64,000 nucleotides of DNA, taken from contig CBDCNH010000013.1 of NCBI GenBank assembly GCA_965219015.1, positions 248,001 to 312,000 of the forward strand, in the 5' to 3' direction. The notes beneath the pieces are model-generated. The model had not been told where the DNA came from. It made no database searches and was given only the letters and a program-made list of their open reading frames with translations. Origin of the DNA: CBDCNH01 sp965219015 (GTDB lineage Bacteria; Pseudomonadota; Alphaproteobacteria; Rhodobacterales; Rhodobacteraceae). Positions 8,288-16,931 of this stretch are shown one piece after another (positions within the stretch are counted from its first letter, which is position 1; every line of letters begins with the position of its first letter). A program made the translations under genes and the position numbers.

Positions 8288-9682
8288 ATGCCGAAGGATT
8301 TCGTCGTGAGGGACATCGCGCTTGCCGATTATGGCCGCAAGGAACTGGTGATCGCCGAGACCGAGATGCCGGGGCTGATGGCGCTGCGCGAGGAGTTTTC
8401 CGGCGCGAGGCCGCTCGAGGGCGCGCGGATCGCAGGCTCGCTGCACATGACGATCCAGACCGGCGTGCTCATCGAGACGCTGGTGGCGCTCGGCGCCGAG
8501 GTGCGCTGGGCGTCGTGCAACATCTACTCGACCCAGGACCACGCGGCGGCCGCGATCGCCGAGACCGGTACGCCGGTGTTCGCCATCAAGGGCGAGAGCC
8601 TCGCGGACTACTGGGCCTACACTGACCGGATCTTCGACTTCGACGCGGGCCCGGCGAACATGATCCTCGACGACGGCGGCGACGCGACGCTCTACATCCT
8701 GATGGGCGCGCGCGTGGAGGCGGGCGAGGCGGACCTCATCGCCACCCCGCAGTCCGAGGAGGAAGAGGCGCTCTTCGCGCAGATCCGCACGCGCATGAAG
8801 GCCTCCCCCGGCTGGTTCACGAACCAGCGCGACGCGATCCGCGGCGTGTCGGAGGAGACGACCACGGGCGTGCACCGGCTCTACGACCTGCACAAGCGCG
8901 GCCTGCTGCCGTTCCCGGCGATCAACGTCAACGACAGCGTCACGAAGTCGAAGTTCGACAACAAGTACGGCTGCCGCGAGAGCCTCGTGGACGGCATCCG
9001 CCGCGCCACCGACGCGATGATGGCGGGGAAGGTGGCGGTCGTGTGCGGCTACGGCGACGTCGGCAAAGGCTCGGCCGCCTCTTTGCGGGGCGCCGGCGCG
9101 CGGGTGAAGGTCACGGAGGTGGACCCGATCTGCGCGCTGCAGGCCGCGATGGACGGCTACGAGGTCGTCCGCCTCGAGGACGTGGCCGCGGAGGCCGACA
9201 TCTTCATCAGCGCCACCGGCAACCGCGACGTGATCCGCATCGAGCACATGCGCGCGATGAAGGACATGGCGATCGTCGGCAACATCGGCCACTTCGACAA
9301 CGAGATCGCCGTCGCGTCGCTCCGCAACCACAAATGGACCAACATCAAGGACCAGGTGGACATGATCGAGATGCCTTCGGGCGCCCGGATCATCCTCCTG
9401 AGCCAGGGCCGACTTCTCAACCTCGGCAACGCGACCGGGCACCCGAGCTTCGTGATGAGCGCGAGCTTCACCAACCAGGTGCTCGCGCAGATCGAGCTCT
9501 GGACGCGCTCGGCCGACTACGCGCCCGGCGTCTACATCCTGCCCAAGCATCTCGACGAGAAGGTCGCGCGGCTGCATCTCGCGAAGATCGGCGTGAAGCT
9601 GACCGAGCTCGCGCCCGAGCAGGCCGAGTACATCGGCGTCGAGGTGGCCGGGCCCTACAAGTCGGACCTCTACCGCTACTGA
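8288..9682 (+). CDS. ahcY: S-adenosylhomocysteine hydrolase
   Basis: 464 residues, the usual alphaproteobacterial length. It hydrolyses S-adenosylhomocysteine to adenosine and homocysteine, relieving product inhibition of methyltransferases. Visible hallmarks are the substrate segments GSLHMTIQTGVLIETL and STQDHAAAA, the lysine-bearing NDSVTKSKFDNKYG (about 213-226), the NAD motif GYGDVGKG (near 255) and the C-terminal KSDLYRY end that closes the neighbouring subunit's NAD site. The ATG at 8288 (MPKDFVVRD) fits homologues; an ATG at 8273 would add five residues. AhcY next to the reg genes is typical of Rhodobacter. Confidence 0.95.
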   Translation: MPKDFVVRDIALADYGRKELVIAETEMPGLMALREEFSGARPLEGARIAGSLHMTIQTGVLIETLVALGAEVRWASCNIYSTQDHAAAAIAETGTPVFAIKGESLADYWAYTDRIFDFDAGPANMILDDGGDATLYILMGARVEAGEADLIATPQSEEEEALFAQIRTRMKASPGWFTNQRDAIRGVSEETTTGVHRLYDLHKRGLLPFPAINVNDSVTKSKFDNKYGCRESLVDGIRRATDAMMAGKVAVVCGYGDVGKGSAASLRGAGARVKVTEVDPICALQAAMDGYEVVRLEDVAAEADIFISATGNRDVIRIEHMRAMKDMAIVGNIGHFDNEIAVASLRNHKWTNIKDQVDMIEMPSGARIILLSQGRLLNLGNATGHPSFVMSASFTNQVLAQIELWTRSADYAPGVYILPKHLDEKVARLHLAKIGVKLTELAPEQAEYIGVEVAGPYKSDLYRY

Positions 9683-9766
9683 TCCGGCGACATTTTACTT
9701 TGCGCTCCGCATGGGCCGCTTTACCCCTTGCAACGGGGAAGCAGCTTTCAGCGGGAGCGCGACATC

Positions 9767-10108
9767 ATGGGCAAACGTGACGAACTGATCGAGAAATACG
9801 CGGGCGATCTGAAGACGAAATGCGGGATGACGCCGGACATGGCGCTCCTGACCAAGGTGACGATCGGCTGCGGGCCGACGATCTACAATGCCGACAGCGA
9901 GACCATCGCGGCGTCCGACCACGCCGAGCTGGAGACGGTGCGGAAGAACTTTCTCGTCCGCAAGCTCGGGCTGAAGGACGGGCCGGAGCTGATGGACGCG
10001 ATCGACGCCGTGGTCGAGACCTATGGCAGGTCCGAGCGCAACAAGTACCGCGCGGTGGTCTACTACATGCTCACCAAGCACTTCGGCAAGGATGGCGCCT
10101 TCGCCTAG
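9767..10108 (+). CDS. DUF2853-family small protein
   Basis: 113 residues, soluble and mostly helical, starting MGKRDELIEKYAGDLK. The stretch KCGMTPDMALLTKVTIGCGP and the ending NKYRAVVYYMLTKHFGK match a conserved small family of unknown function known to me as DUF2853. GGGAG lies 9 bases before the ATG. Its TAG stop shares the palindrome CTAG (10105-10108) with the stop of the convergent EVE gene. No function is proposed. Confidence 0.75.
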   Translation: MGKRDELIEKYAGDLKTKCGMTPDMALLTKVTIGCGPTIYNADSETIAASDHAELETVRKNFLVRKLGLKDGPELMDAIDAVVETYGRSERNKYRAVVYYMLTKHFGKDGAFA

Positions 10109-10521
10109 AGCCCGCCCAAGGCGCAGATCACGTCCCATTCGGCTTCGGTGACGGGCTGCACGGAGAGCCGCGAGTTAGTGACGAGCACCATTTCGGCGAG
10201 CCGCGGCTCGGCCTTGCAGGCATCGAGCGTCACGGGCTTCGCAAGGGGCCCGACGGCGCGGATGTTGACGCAGTCCCAGCGGGGGTCGTCGGTCGTGCTG
10301 TCATGATGGATGGCGTCGGAGACCTCGACGATCCCGACGATCTCCTTGCCGACGTTGGAATGGTAGAAGAACCCGAGGTCGCCGAGCTTCATGGCGCGCA
10401 TGAAGTTGCGCGCCTGGTAGTTTCGTACGCCCGTCCATTCCTCGCCTGCGTCGCCACGCGCGACCTGCTGGTTCCAGCTCCAGGCATCGGGCTCGGACTT
10501 GAAGAGCCAGCGCCCGCTCAT
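10105..10521 (-). CDS. EVE-domain protein
   Basis: 138 residues spanning a complete EVE domain: WLFKSEP at the start, WTGVRNYQARNFMRAMKLGD and FFYHSN in the middle, and LTLDACKAEP-like and LVTNSRLSVQPV near the end. EVE domains belong to the PUA-like superfamily and are thought to recognise modified bases in DNA or RNA; the ligand here is unknown. The start overlaps the stop of the upstream YciI gene as ATGA, so the two are probably co-translated. The stop shares CTAG with the convergent DUF2853 gene. Confidence 0.88.
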   Translation of the reverse strand: MSGRWLFKSEPDAWSWNQQVARGDAGEEWTGVRNYQARNFMRAMKLGDLGFFYHSNVGKEIVGIVEVSDAIHHDSTTDDPRWDCVNIRAVGPLAKPVTLDACKAEPRLAEMVLVTNSRLSVQPVTEAEWDVICALGGL

Positions 10522-10790
10522 CCGACGACGCGGCGCCAGGCGTCGAGCGTGACCGAGGCGAAGAGCCCGGCCTTGGCGTAGGGATCGCTCGCCGCCCAGG
10601 CCTCGGCACCGCCCATGTCGGCGACGTTCAACACGATGAGCGTGCCGGTCATGGCGCCGTCCGCGTCCACGAGCGGTCCGCCGAAGTCCACGACACCCGT
10701 CGCGGCGATGTAATCGAGATGTGCCGCCCGCACCGCCTGCCGCAGGTCGAGGCTTCCCGGCTTGTCGCGCGCAATGATGACGACCTGCAT
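10518..10790 (-). CDS. YciI-like small protein (dimeric alpha-beta barrel)
   Basis: 90 residues. It begins MQVVIIARDKPG, has the conserved HLDYI and the GTLIVLNVADMGGAEAWAASDPYAKAGLF segment that defines YciI/YCII proteins. The family is related to muconolactone isomerase, and the histidine-aspartate pair is suspected to be catalytic, but no reaction is established. The start lies only 11 bases after the tsaD stop in the same direction, and its own stop overlaps the EVE start, giving a tsaD-yciI-EVE series. Confidence 0.85.
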   Translation of the reverse strand: MQVVIIARDKPGSLDLRQAVRAAHLDYIAATGVVDFGGPLVDADGAMTGTLIVLNVADMGGAEAWAASDPYAKAGLFASVTLDAWRRVVG

Positions 10791-10801
10791 CCCTGTTCCC
10801 C

Positions 10802-11899
10802 TCAGGCTTTCGCGCCGCGCTTGCCGGACCCTAGCATCGGCGCGCTCGCGGCGTCGAGCGGCCAGCGGGGGCGTGCCCCGAGCGTCATGTCGTCGGGCGG
10901 GCCGACACGCAGCCGCTCGATTCCGGCCCAGGCGATCATCGCCGCGTTGTCGGTGCAAAGCTCGAGCGGCGGGGCGAGGAACCGGACCCCGACATCGGCG
11001 CAAACCGTCTCGAGTCGAGCCCGAATGGACCCATTCGCCGCGACGCCACCCGCCACGGCGAAGACCGGCACCTTCGCCCATGCCAGCGCTCGCCGCGACT
11101 TCTCGGCGAGCACGTCGGCCACCGCCGCCTGGAAGCCCGCGCAGATGTCGGCACGGTCGGCCTCACGCAGCGCGCCGCCGACGAGGCAGGCGTCGCGGAG
11201 CCGAAGCACGGCCGTCTTCAGCCCGGAGAACGACAGGTCGCACCCCGGCCGGTCCAGCAGCGCGCGGGGCAGGGCGAAGCGCTCGCTGTCACCCGTTCGC
11301 GCGGCCCGCTCGACCTCCGGCCCGCCGGGCTGGCCGAGCCCGAGGAGCTTGGCCACCTTGTCGAACGCCTCGCCTGGCGCATCGTCGATGGTGCCGCCGA
11401 GCCGCTCGAAGCGGTCCGGGCCGCGCACGACGAGAAACTGGCAATGCCCGCCGGAGACGAGGAGCATCAGGTAGGGGAACGCGATGTCATCGGTCAGGCG
11501 CGGCGTCAGCGCGTGGCCCGCGAGGTGGTTGACGCCGACGAGCGGCAGCCCTCGCGCCGCGGCGATGCCCTTCGCCAGCATCACTCCGGCCAGCACGCCG
11601 CCGATCAGTCCCGGCCCCGACGTGACGGCCACCGCGTCGATGGCGTCGAGCCCGAGCCCGGCCTCCGCAAGCGCCGCTTCGACCGCGTGGTCGAGCCGCT
11701 CGACATGCGCGCGCGCCGCGATCTCCGGCACGACGCCACCATAGGCCGCGTGCAGCGCCGCCTGCGAGACCACGACGGACGACAGGATCGACGGGCCGTC
11801 CCGACGGCTCTGCACCACCGCCGCCGCCGTATCGTCGCAGCTCGCCTCGATGCCGAGCAGCGTCGGATGGTCGGGCAGGCCTCGCGTTGTCGGCATCAT
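10802..11899 (-). CDS. tsaD: tRNA N6-adenosine threonylcarbamoyltransferase TsaD
   Basis: 365 residues. TsaD transfers the threonylcarbamoyl group from TC-AMP to A37 of ANN-decoding tRNAs. The ASKHA-type ATPase signatures are clear: LLGIEASCDDTAAAVV at the start, SGPGLIGGVLAG, the metal-binding NHLAGH (H125, H129), SGGHCQF and the late VAGGVAANGSIR. Two ATG codons in tandem (11899, 11896) can start it, neither with a good ribosome site. Only 21 bases separate it from the divergent hemD start, leaving no obvious room for two promoters. It works with TsaE at 2.2-2.6 kb. Confidence 0.95.
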   Translation of the reverse strand: MMPTTRGLPDHPTLLGIEASCDDTAAAVVQSRRDGPSILSSVVVSQAALHAAYGGVVPEIAARAHVERLDHAVEAALAEAGLGLDAIDAVAVTSGPGLIGGVLAGVMLAKGIAAARGLPLVGVNHLAGHALTPRLTDDIAFPYLMLLVSGGHCQFLVVRGPDRFERLGGTIDDAPGEAFDKVAKLLGLGQPGGPEVERAARTGDSERFALPRALLDRPGCDLSFSGLKTAVLRLRDACLVGGALREADRADICAGFQAAVADVLAEKSRRALAWAKVPVFAVAGGVAANGSIRARLETVCADVGVRFLAPPLELCTDNAAMIAWAGIERLRVGPPDDMTLGARPRWPLDAASAPMLGSGKRGAKA

Positions 11900-11920
11900 C
11901 GGGCTCGGCTAGCATCGGGC

Positions 11921-12613
11921 ATGACCCGCGGCAAGGATCGCCCGACGCTTCTGCTGACGCGCCCCGCAGCTCAGTCGGCGCGTTTCGCGTCCGCCGTCGA
12001 GGCCCGGTTCGGCGCGGCGCTCGGCGTGGTGACGGCGCCGATGCAGGCCATCGAGCCGCGACCCCTGCGCCCGCCGGACCCTGACATCCGGGGCCTCGTC
12101 TTCACCTCGCAGAACGCGGTTGCGATCTGGGCCGCGGGGACGACGGACCGCAGCCTCCCTGCCGTCTGCGTCGGGCCACGCACGGCGGACGCGGCGCGGA
12201 CGGCGGGGTTCCACGTCGTCGCGACGGCGCATGATGCCGCGGCACTCGCGCCGCACCTTGTCGGCCGGGGCCCGCTTCTGCATCCGCATGGCGCGCATGT
12301 CGCGGGCCGGCTTGCCGAAGCGGGAACCGAGCTTCGCGAGGCGGTCATCTACGACCAGCGCGCGCTGCCGATGCCTGCGGCCGGCCGGTTGCTGCTGGCC
12401 GAGAGGGCGCCGGTGATCGTGGCGCTCTTCTCGCCCCGAAGTGCTGCTCTCGCACGGCCGGCTCTCGCCGGCGCGCGCGCTCCGCTGCGCGTCCTTGCCC
12501 TGTCGCCGGCGGTCGCTGCGGTCGTTCCGGCCGATGCCATCGCCAGGCGCCCGGACGCCGCGGCCATGCTCGAAGGGCTGCACGATCTTCTTGCGGGGCG
12601 AACCCCGGCTTGA
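11921..12613 (+). CDS. hemD: Uroporphyrinogen-III synthase
   Basis: 230 residues with weak but recognisable HemD features: TLLLTRPAAQSARF at the N-terminus, GLVFTSQNAVAIW near 60, CVGPRTADAARTAGF near 90 and the C-terminal FSPRSAALARPAL and LALSPAVAAVVP. HemD closes and inverts the linear tetrapyrrole hydroxymethylbilane in heme synthesis. HemD proteins diverge fast, so support also comes from the following mitofilin and hemY genes, the normal alphaproteobacterial neighbours. No hemC is present next to it. No clear ribosome site precedes the ATG. Confidence 0.85.
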   Translation: MTRGKDRPTLLLTRPAAQSARFASAVEARFGAALGVVTAPMQAIEPRPLRPPDPDIRGLVFTSQNAVAIWAAGTTDRSLPAVCVGPRTADAARTAGFHVVATAHDAAALAPHLVGRGPLLHPHGAHVAGRLAEAGTELREAVIYDQRALPMPAAGRLLLAERAPVIVALFSPRSAALARPALAGARAPLRVLALSPAVAAVVPADAIARRPDAAAMLEGLHDLLAGRTPA

Positions 12614-12685
12614 AGCGGCAACTATCCGCGCGTTAAGGTGCCGGGCCGGACCGATCTTGCGGGCGGCCCGTAACCGCAGGAGCAC

Positions 12686-13942
12686 GTGCCGTTGGCCGAT
12701 CCCGAAGACCGCACGACCGATGACCCGACCCCCGACACCTCGACGGTCGCGACAGCGCCCGATCCCGAGTCCGTCCCGGACCTGCGCCGCGATGCCGTCG
12801 GCGGTCCTGAACCCTCATCACCGAAAGCGACCGAGCCCGCGCCCGAGCCGGCCCGACGCGGCGGCACCGGGTCGTTCCTTGCGCTGGTGCTCGGCGGGAT
12901 CGTGGCCGGCCTCCTCGGTTTCGCCTTCGCGAAGTACGTCGTGCCGGATTTCCCGAACGATCGGCTCGAGAGCATCCGCAACACGCTCGGCGACCAGTCA
13001 CGGCGGATGGACGATACCGCAGCCGCGCTCGCCGACAACGGCGCCAAGATCGCGGCGCTGGAGCAGCGTCCCAAACCGCAGGCCGATGCGGCAGTGACGG
13101 GCCGGCTCGACGCGCTCGAGGCGGCGCAGGAGGCCCCGCCCGACACGGGCACAGCCGAGATCCGCGACGCGCTTCGATCCCAGCAGGCCGACGTCGCGAG
13201 CCTCACCGCCCGGATCGCGGCGCTCGAGGCCCGGCCGGTCGCGACGCCCGGTCCCGCGCCGGAGACCGAAGCCGCGCTCACGGCACTCCGGCAGGAACTC
13301 GACGCGCAAAAGGCGGCGAACTCCGAGATGAGCGCCAGCGTGGCGGCCGCGGCGCAGGCGGCGCAGGCGCAGGTCGATGCGGCAGCGCAGGCGGCGCAGG
13401 CGAGGGTCGACGCGGCGCAGGCGGAAGCGAAGGGGCTCGAGGCACGCGTGGCGCTCGGCCGCATCGAGGCCGCGGTCACGAACGGCGGTCCGTTCGGCCC
13501 GGCGCTCGACGACCTTGCCGCGACCGGGATCCGCATCCCTGAACCGCTCCGGTCGGTCGAGGACGGCGTTCCGACGCTGAGCGACCTCCAGCAGTCCTTC
13601 CCCGAGCCCGCCCGCGCCGCGCTCGCGGCTGCGCGGCAGACCGAGACGAGCTCCGGGATCGGCGCGCGGTTCGGCGCCTTCACGCGCGCGCAGCTGGGCG
13701 TCCGGTCGCTCGCGCCGCGTTCGGGCGACGACGCCGACGCCGTGTTGTCGCGTGCCGAGGCCGCGGTGACGTCCGGCGACATCGACGCGGCGACGAACGA
13801 GATATCCGCGCTGCCCGAGCCCGGCCGGCAGGCGCTCGCCGACTGGACCGCCCACGCGCAGACGCGGCTCGACGCGCTTGCGGCGCTGCTGCCGCTCAAG
13901 GCCGATGTCGGTGGGGCGTCGCCCGCGCCCGCGAGCAACTGA
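12686..13942 (+). CDS. Alphaproteobacterial mitofilin (Mic60-like) inner-membrane protein
   Basis: 418 residues. An acidic, proline-rich cytoplasmic N-terminus (1-58) precedes one membrane segment (about 63-85, SFLALVLGGIVAGLLGFAFA), a long Ala/Gln/Glu coiled coil (about 95-265) with AAQAAQAQVDAAAQ-type repetition, and a C-terminal mitofilin signature domain (about 265-400). Bacterial Mic60 bends or organises the inner membrane. The GTG at 12686 has AGGAG only 3 bases away; a TTG at 12692 is better spaced (9 bases) and may be the real start. It precedes hemY by one base. Confidence 0.8.
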   Translation: MPLADPEDRTTDDPTPDTSTVATAPDPESVPDLRRDAVGGPEPSSPKATEPAPEPARRGGTGSFLALVLGGIVAGLLGFAFAKYVVPDFPNDRLESIRNTLGDQSRRMDDTAAALADNGAKIAALEQRPKPQADAAVTGRLDALEAAQEAPPDTGTAEIRDALRSQQADVASLTARIAALEARPVATPGPAPETEAALTALRQELDAQKAANSEMSASVAAAAQAAQAQVDAAAQAAQARVDAAQAEAKGLEARVALGRIEAAVTNGGPFGPALDDLAATGIRIPEPLRSVEDGVPTLSDLQQSFPEPARAALAAARQTETSSGIGARFGAFTRAQLGVRSLAPRSGDDADAVLSRAEAAVTSGDIDAATNEISALPEPGRQALADWTAHAQTRLDALAALLPLKADVGGASPAPASN

Positions 13943-13943
13943 C

Positions 13944-15434
13944 GTGATCTGGTCCCTCCTCAAGACGCTCATCTTCATCGCGGTCGTCATCGCGCTCACT
14001 GTCCTCGCGGGAACGCTTCTCGAGAGCACCGGCGGCATCCGCATCGCGGTGGGCTCGGTCGAGCTGAACCTCGGGCCGTTGCAGGCGGTGATCGCGGCGG
14101 TGGTGTTCGTGATCGTCGTCTGGCTCGCGATCCGGCTGATCGCGCTCCTCGTTGCGGTGCTGCGCTTCCTCAACGGCGACGAGACCGCGATCTCGCGGCA
14201 TTTCAACCGCCGCCAGCAGCGGAAGGGGCTCGACGCGCTCGCGGACGGGATGCTGGCCCTTGCGTCCGGAGATGGCAAGACTGCCGCGCAGAAGGCCGCA
14301 AGGGCGCGCCGCTACCTGCACCGGCCGGACCTCACTGATCTCGTGACCGCGCAGGCCGCCGAGATGACCGGCGATACGAAGGCGGCCGAGGAGGTCTACC
14401 GCCGGCTGCTCGGCGACGAGCGGACGCGCTTCGTCGGCATCCGCGGGCTCCTGCAGCAGCGGCTCGTCGCTGGCGACGACGCGACCGCGCTGAAGCTCGC
14501 CGAGCAGGCCAACGCGCTGAAGCCGAAGCACGCACCGACGCAGGATCTGCTCCTGAAGCTGCAGGCCGAGCAGGCCGACTGGGCCGGGGCGCGACAGACG
14601 CTCGGGGCGAAGCTGCGCCTCGGCAGCCTGCCGCGCGACGTCTACAAGCGGCGCGACGCGGTGCTGGCGCTGCAGGAGGCGAAGGACATCCTCGCCGAGG
14701 GCAACTCGATCGAGGCGCGCGAGGCGGCGATCACCGCCAACCGCGAGTCGCCCGATCTGGTCCCGGCGGCGGCGCTGGCCGCGCGCACCTACATCGCCGA
14801 GGGCAACCAGCGGCTCGCCGCGCGCATCCTGAAGCGCGCCTGGGAAGCCCGGCCGCATCCGGAGCTCGCCGCCGCCTTCGCCGAGATCGTGCCCGACGAG
14901 AGCCCGCTCGACCGGCGCCGCCGGTTCAACGCGATCACTCGGCTCCGGCCGGCGCACGAGGAGACGCGGCAGCTCCTCGCCGAGCTCGACATTGCCGCCG
15001 AGGATTTTCCCGGCGCGCGCCGGGCGCTCGGCGACCTCATCGACACGCACCCAACCGCGCGCGTCCTGACCATCATGGCGGCCATCGAGCGCGGCGAGGG
15101 CGCCTCCGACGCCGTCGTCCGTGGCTGGCTGACGCGCGCCCTGACGGCGCCGCGGGGGCCGCAATGGGTGTGCAGCAACTGCCACAACATCCACGCGCAA
15201 TGGGTGCCGATCTGCGAGAACTGCGGCGCCTTCGACACGCTCGACTGGCTCGAGCCCCCCGCCGCGACCGGTCCGTCGCCGACGCAGACCGAGCTCCTGC
15301 CGCTCATCGCCGGCCAACCCGAGGAACCCGAGCCCACGACCGGGCCCGAACCCGAGCCCGAGCCCGAAGCGCCTGCGCCGGATGAGGACGTGCCGCGGCT
15401 CACCGAGCTCGAGGATCCCCTTCCCCGTCCGTGA
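13944..15434 (+). CDS. hemY: HemY-family membrane protein with TPR-like domain and zinc ribbon
   Basis: 496 residues from a GTG placed one base after the mitofilin stop. Two membrane segments (about 4-25 and 45-75) are followed by the HemY N domain (RFLNGDETAISRHFNRR) and helical TPR-like repeats to about 400. Near 410-430 a four-cysteine zinc ribbon appears: CSNC and, 12 residues on, CENC. The tail is a Pro/Glu-rich low-complexity stretch. Proteins of this type are found beside hemD, but their biochemical role is not settled; despite the name this is not protoporphyrinogen oxidase. Confidence 0.85.
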   Translation: MIWSLLKTLIFIAVVIALTVLAGTLLESTGGIRIAVGSVELNLGPLQAVIAAVVFVIVVWLAIRLIALLVAVLRFLNGDETAISRHFNRRQQRKGLDALADGMLALASGDGKTAAQKAARARRYLHRPDLTDLVTAQAAEMTGDTKAAEEVYRRLLGDERTRFVGIRGLLQQRLVAGDDATALKLAEQANALKPKHAPTQDLLLKLQAEQADWAGARQTLGAKLRLGSLPRDVYKRRDAVLALQEAKDILAEGNSIEAREAAITANRESPDLVPAAALAARTYIAEGNQRLAARILKRAWEARPHPELAAAFAEIVPDESPLDRRRRFNAITRLRPAHEETRQLLAELDIAAEDFPGARRALGDLIDTHPTARVLTIMAAIERGEGASDAVVRGWLTRALTAPRGPQWVCSNCHNIHAQWVPICENCGAFDTLDWLEPPAATGPSPTQTELLPLIAGQPEEPEPTTGPEPEPEPEAPAPDEDVPRLTELEDPLPRP

Positions 15435-15495
15435 GACAGGGGCGGCAAATTGGGGCTACCCACGCCGTCCGAACGCCGCTAAGACGCGCCCCGGA

Positions 15496-15571
15496 GCCGC
15501 TGTAGCTCAGCTGGTAGAGCACGTCATTCGTAATGATGGGGTCGGGGGTTCGAGTCCCTTCAGCGGCACCA
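15496..15571 (+). tRNA. tRNA-Thr (anticodon CGU)
   Basis: A 76-base cloverleaf with encoded CCA. The acceptor stem is GCCGCTG/CAGCGGC, the D stem GCTC/GAGC, the anticodon stem CGTCA/TGATG around loop TTCGTAA with anticodon CGT, and a T arm with TTCGAGT. Two G-T pairs occur in the T stem. It reads ACG codons. The gene ends 8 bases before the stop of the convergent peroxidase gene. Confidence 0.95.
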
Positions 15572-15579
15572 CTCCAGCC

Positions 15580-16893
15580 TTAGCGGTCGATTGGCAGCCC
15601 GCTCGGGACGGCCTCCGGGATGCCGAGCCGGCCGCGCAGCGCCGCGGGATCGGCGAGCGCACCGAGGAACGCTTCGAGTGCCGCGATGTCGGCGGGCTCG
15701 AGGCGGACGGGCGGACTGCTGACCGCGGCCGCGATGGAGGCGACCTCGGCGGGATCCTCCATGATCGCCCAGTCAGGCTTTGCAGGATCGAAGGCGGGTA
15801 GCACCGCACCGCGGCGGTAGCGTGCCAGCGCCGCGACGGGATCGGCATGGGCGCGGAGGAACGCGCCGAGGTCGGCGTAGGCGCCGGCATGGCCCCAGGG
15901 GCCGGTCGCGGTGACATTGCGAAGGCTCGGGGTCCGGAAGGCGTAGGCGTCGGCATCGCGGCCGGTCACGCGCATCCGGCCGACGTCGCGGCTCGTCGTC
16001 TCGAACCGCTCGGCCTTGCCCGGCCCGAGCTGCGGCTGGCCCATCGCGTGAAAACGCTGGTCGGTCTGGAACGGGCCGGAATGGCAGGCATCGCAGCCGG
16101 CCGGGCCGTAGAAGAGCGCCAGGCCGTCCCTCTGAATGTCGTCGAGGCCGGTTCCGGTTCGGAGGTACACGTCGAACGGGCTCGTGTCCGAGCGCCATTC
16201 CTCCGCCACGAAGGCCGCGATGGCGTTGGAGATGTCGGTGAAGGCGATGGGCCGGCCGGCCGCGATCTCCGGGTAGACCTGCTGGAACGCCGTGCGGTAT
16301 TCGGCGATGCCCGCGACCCGCGCCGCGAGGATGTCCCACGCGCCGCCGGGGCCGGTGATGATGCCCTCGCGCACCGCCTTCGCGACGTCGTTCTCGGCGT
16401 AGTGGCCGGCCATCTCGTCGGATGCGAGCACCGGAAACATCGTCTGCGCCGACAGAACGCCCGAGAAGCCCGCGACCATCTCGTCCTCGAGCGGCGTCCT
16501 CAGCCCCGAGAGGCGCGAGGGGTCGGCCTCGATGCGGCCGTCGTCGAACATGATGGCGAACTCGTGCGCTCCGAGGTTGAAAAGCGCGGGCGCGTTGCGC
16601 GGGATGCGCTGCTCGGGGTCGTCGGTGCCGGTCACGTGGCGCTCGGGCCCCAGGCCCGTGGCGCCCTCGCCGAGGTCGAGCGACACGCCGTCGGAGGTGC
16701 CGAAGCGGGGATGGTGACAGGTCGAGCAGGCAATGTTCCGGTTGCCCGACAGGATGCGGTCGTAGAACAGCATCTGCCCCAGCCGTGCTTCCGCGGGATC
16801 GACGGCGCCATAGAGCGCATCCGTCACCGGCCGAGGCACCTCGGCCCAGGCCGGCAGGGCGGTCAGCAGCAGGCTGGCGAGGACGCGGCGCAT
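15580..16893 (-). CDS. Di-heme cytochrome c peroxidase, MauG-like
   Basis: 437 residues with a short signal peptide ending ALPAWA (about residue 17), so it is exported. Two heme c sites are present: CSTCH (56-60) and CDACH (near 265-270). Conserved segments include LGQMLFYDRILSGNRNIACSTCHHP and FRTPSLRNVTATGPWGHAGAY, typical of bacterial di-heme peroxidases and the related MauG enzymes. It probably reduces hydrogen peroxide in the periplasm or oxidises a protein substrate. No methylamine dehydrogenase genes are near, so the MauG reaction itself is not implied. Confidence 0.87.
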   Translation of the reverse strand: MRRVLASLLLTALPAWAEVPRPVTDALYGAVDPAEARLGQMLFYDRILSGNRNIACSTCHHPRFGTSDGVSLDLGEGATGLGPERHVTGTDDPEQRIPRNAPALFNLGAHEFAIMFDDGRIEADPSRLSGLRTPLEDEMVAGFSGVLSAQTMFPVLASDEMAGHYAENDVAKAVREGIITGPGGAWDILAARVAGIAEYRTAFQQVYPEIAAGRPIAFTDISNAIAAFVAEEWRSDTSPFDVYLRTGTGLDDIQRDGLALFYGPAGCDACHSGPFQTDQRFHAMGQPQLGPGKAERFETTSRDVGRMRVTGRDADAYAFRTPSLRNVTATGPWGHAGAYADLGAFLRAHADPVAALARYRRGAVLPAFDPAKPDWAIMEDPAEVASIAAAVSSPPVRLEPADIAALEAFLGALADPAALRGRLGIPEAVPSGLPIDR

Positions 16894-16931
16894 CAGGCAT
16901 TCAAGCACGCCGCGTCGGGGCGGCATAGGGT

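Noticed and set aside
10795..10799. A GGAAC on the minus strand just upstream of the yciI start
   Set aside because: The matching GTT position would fall inside the gene, so it cannot act as an EcfG promoter for it.
15580..16893. True MauG of methylamine utilisation
   Set aside because: No mau genes are nearby; the two CxxCH sites only support the wider di-heme peroxidase family.
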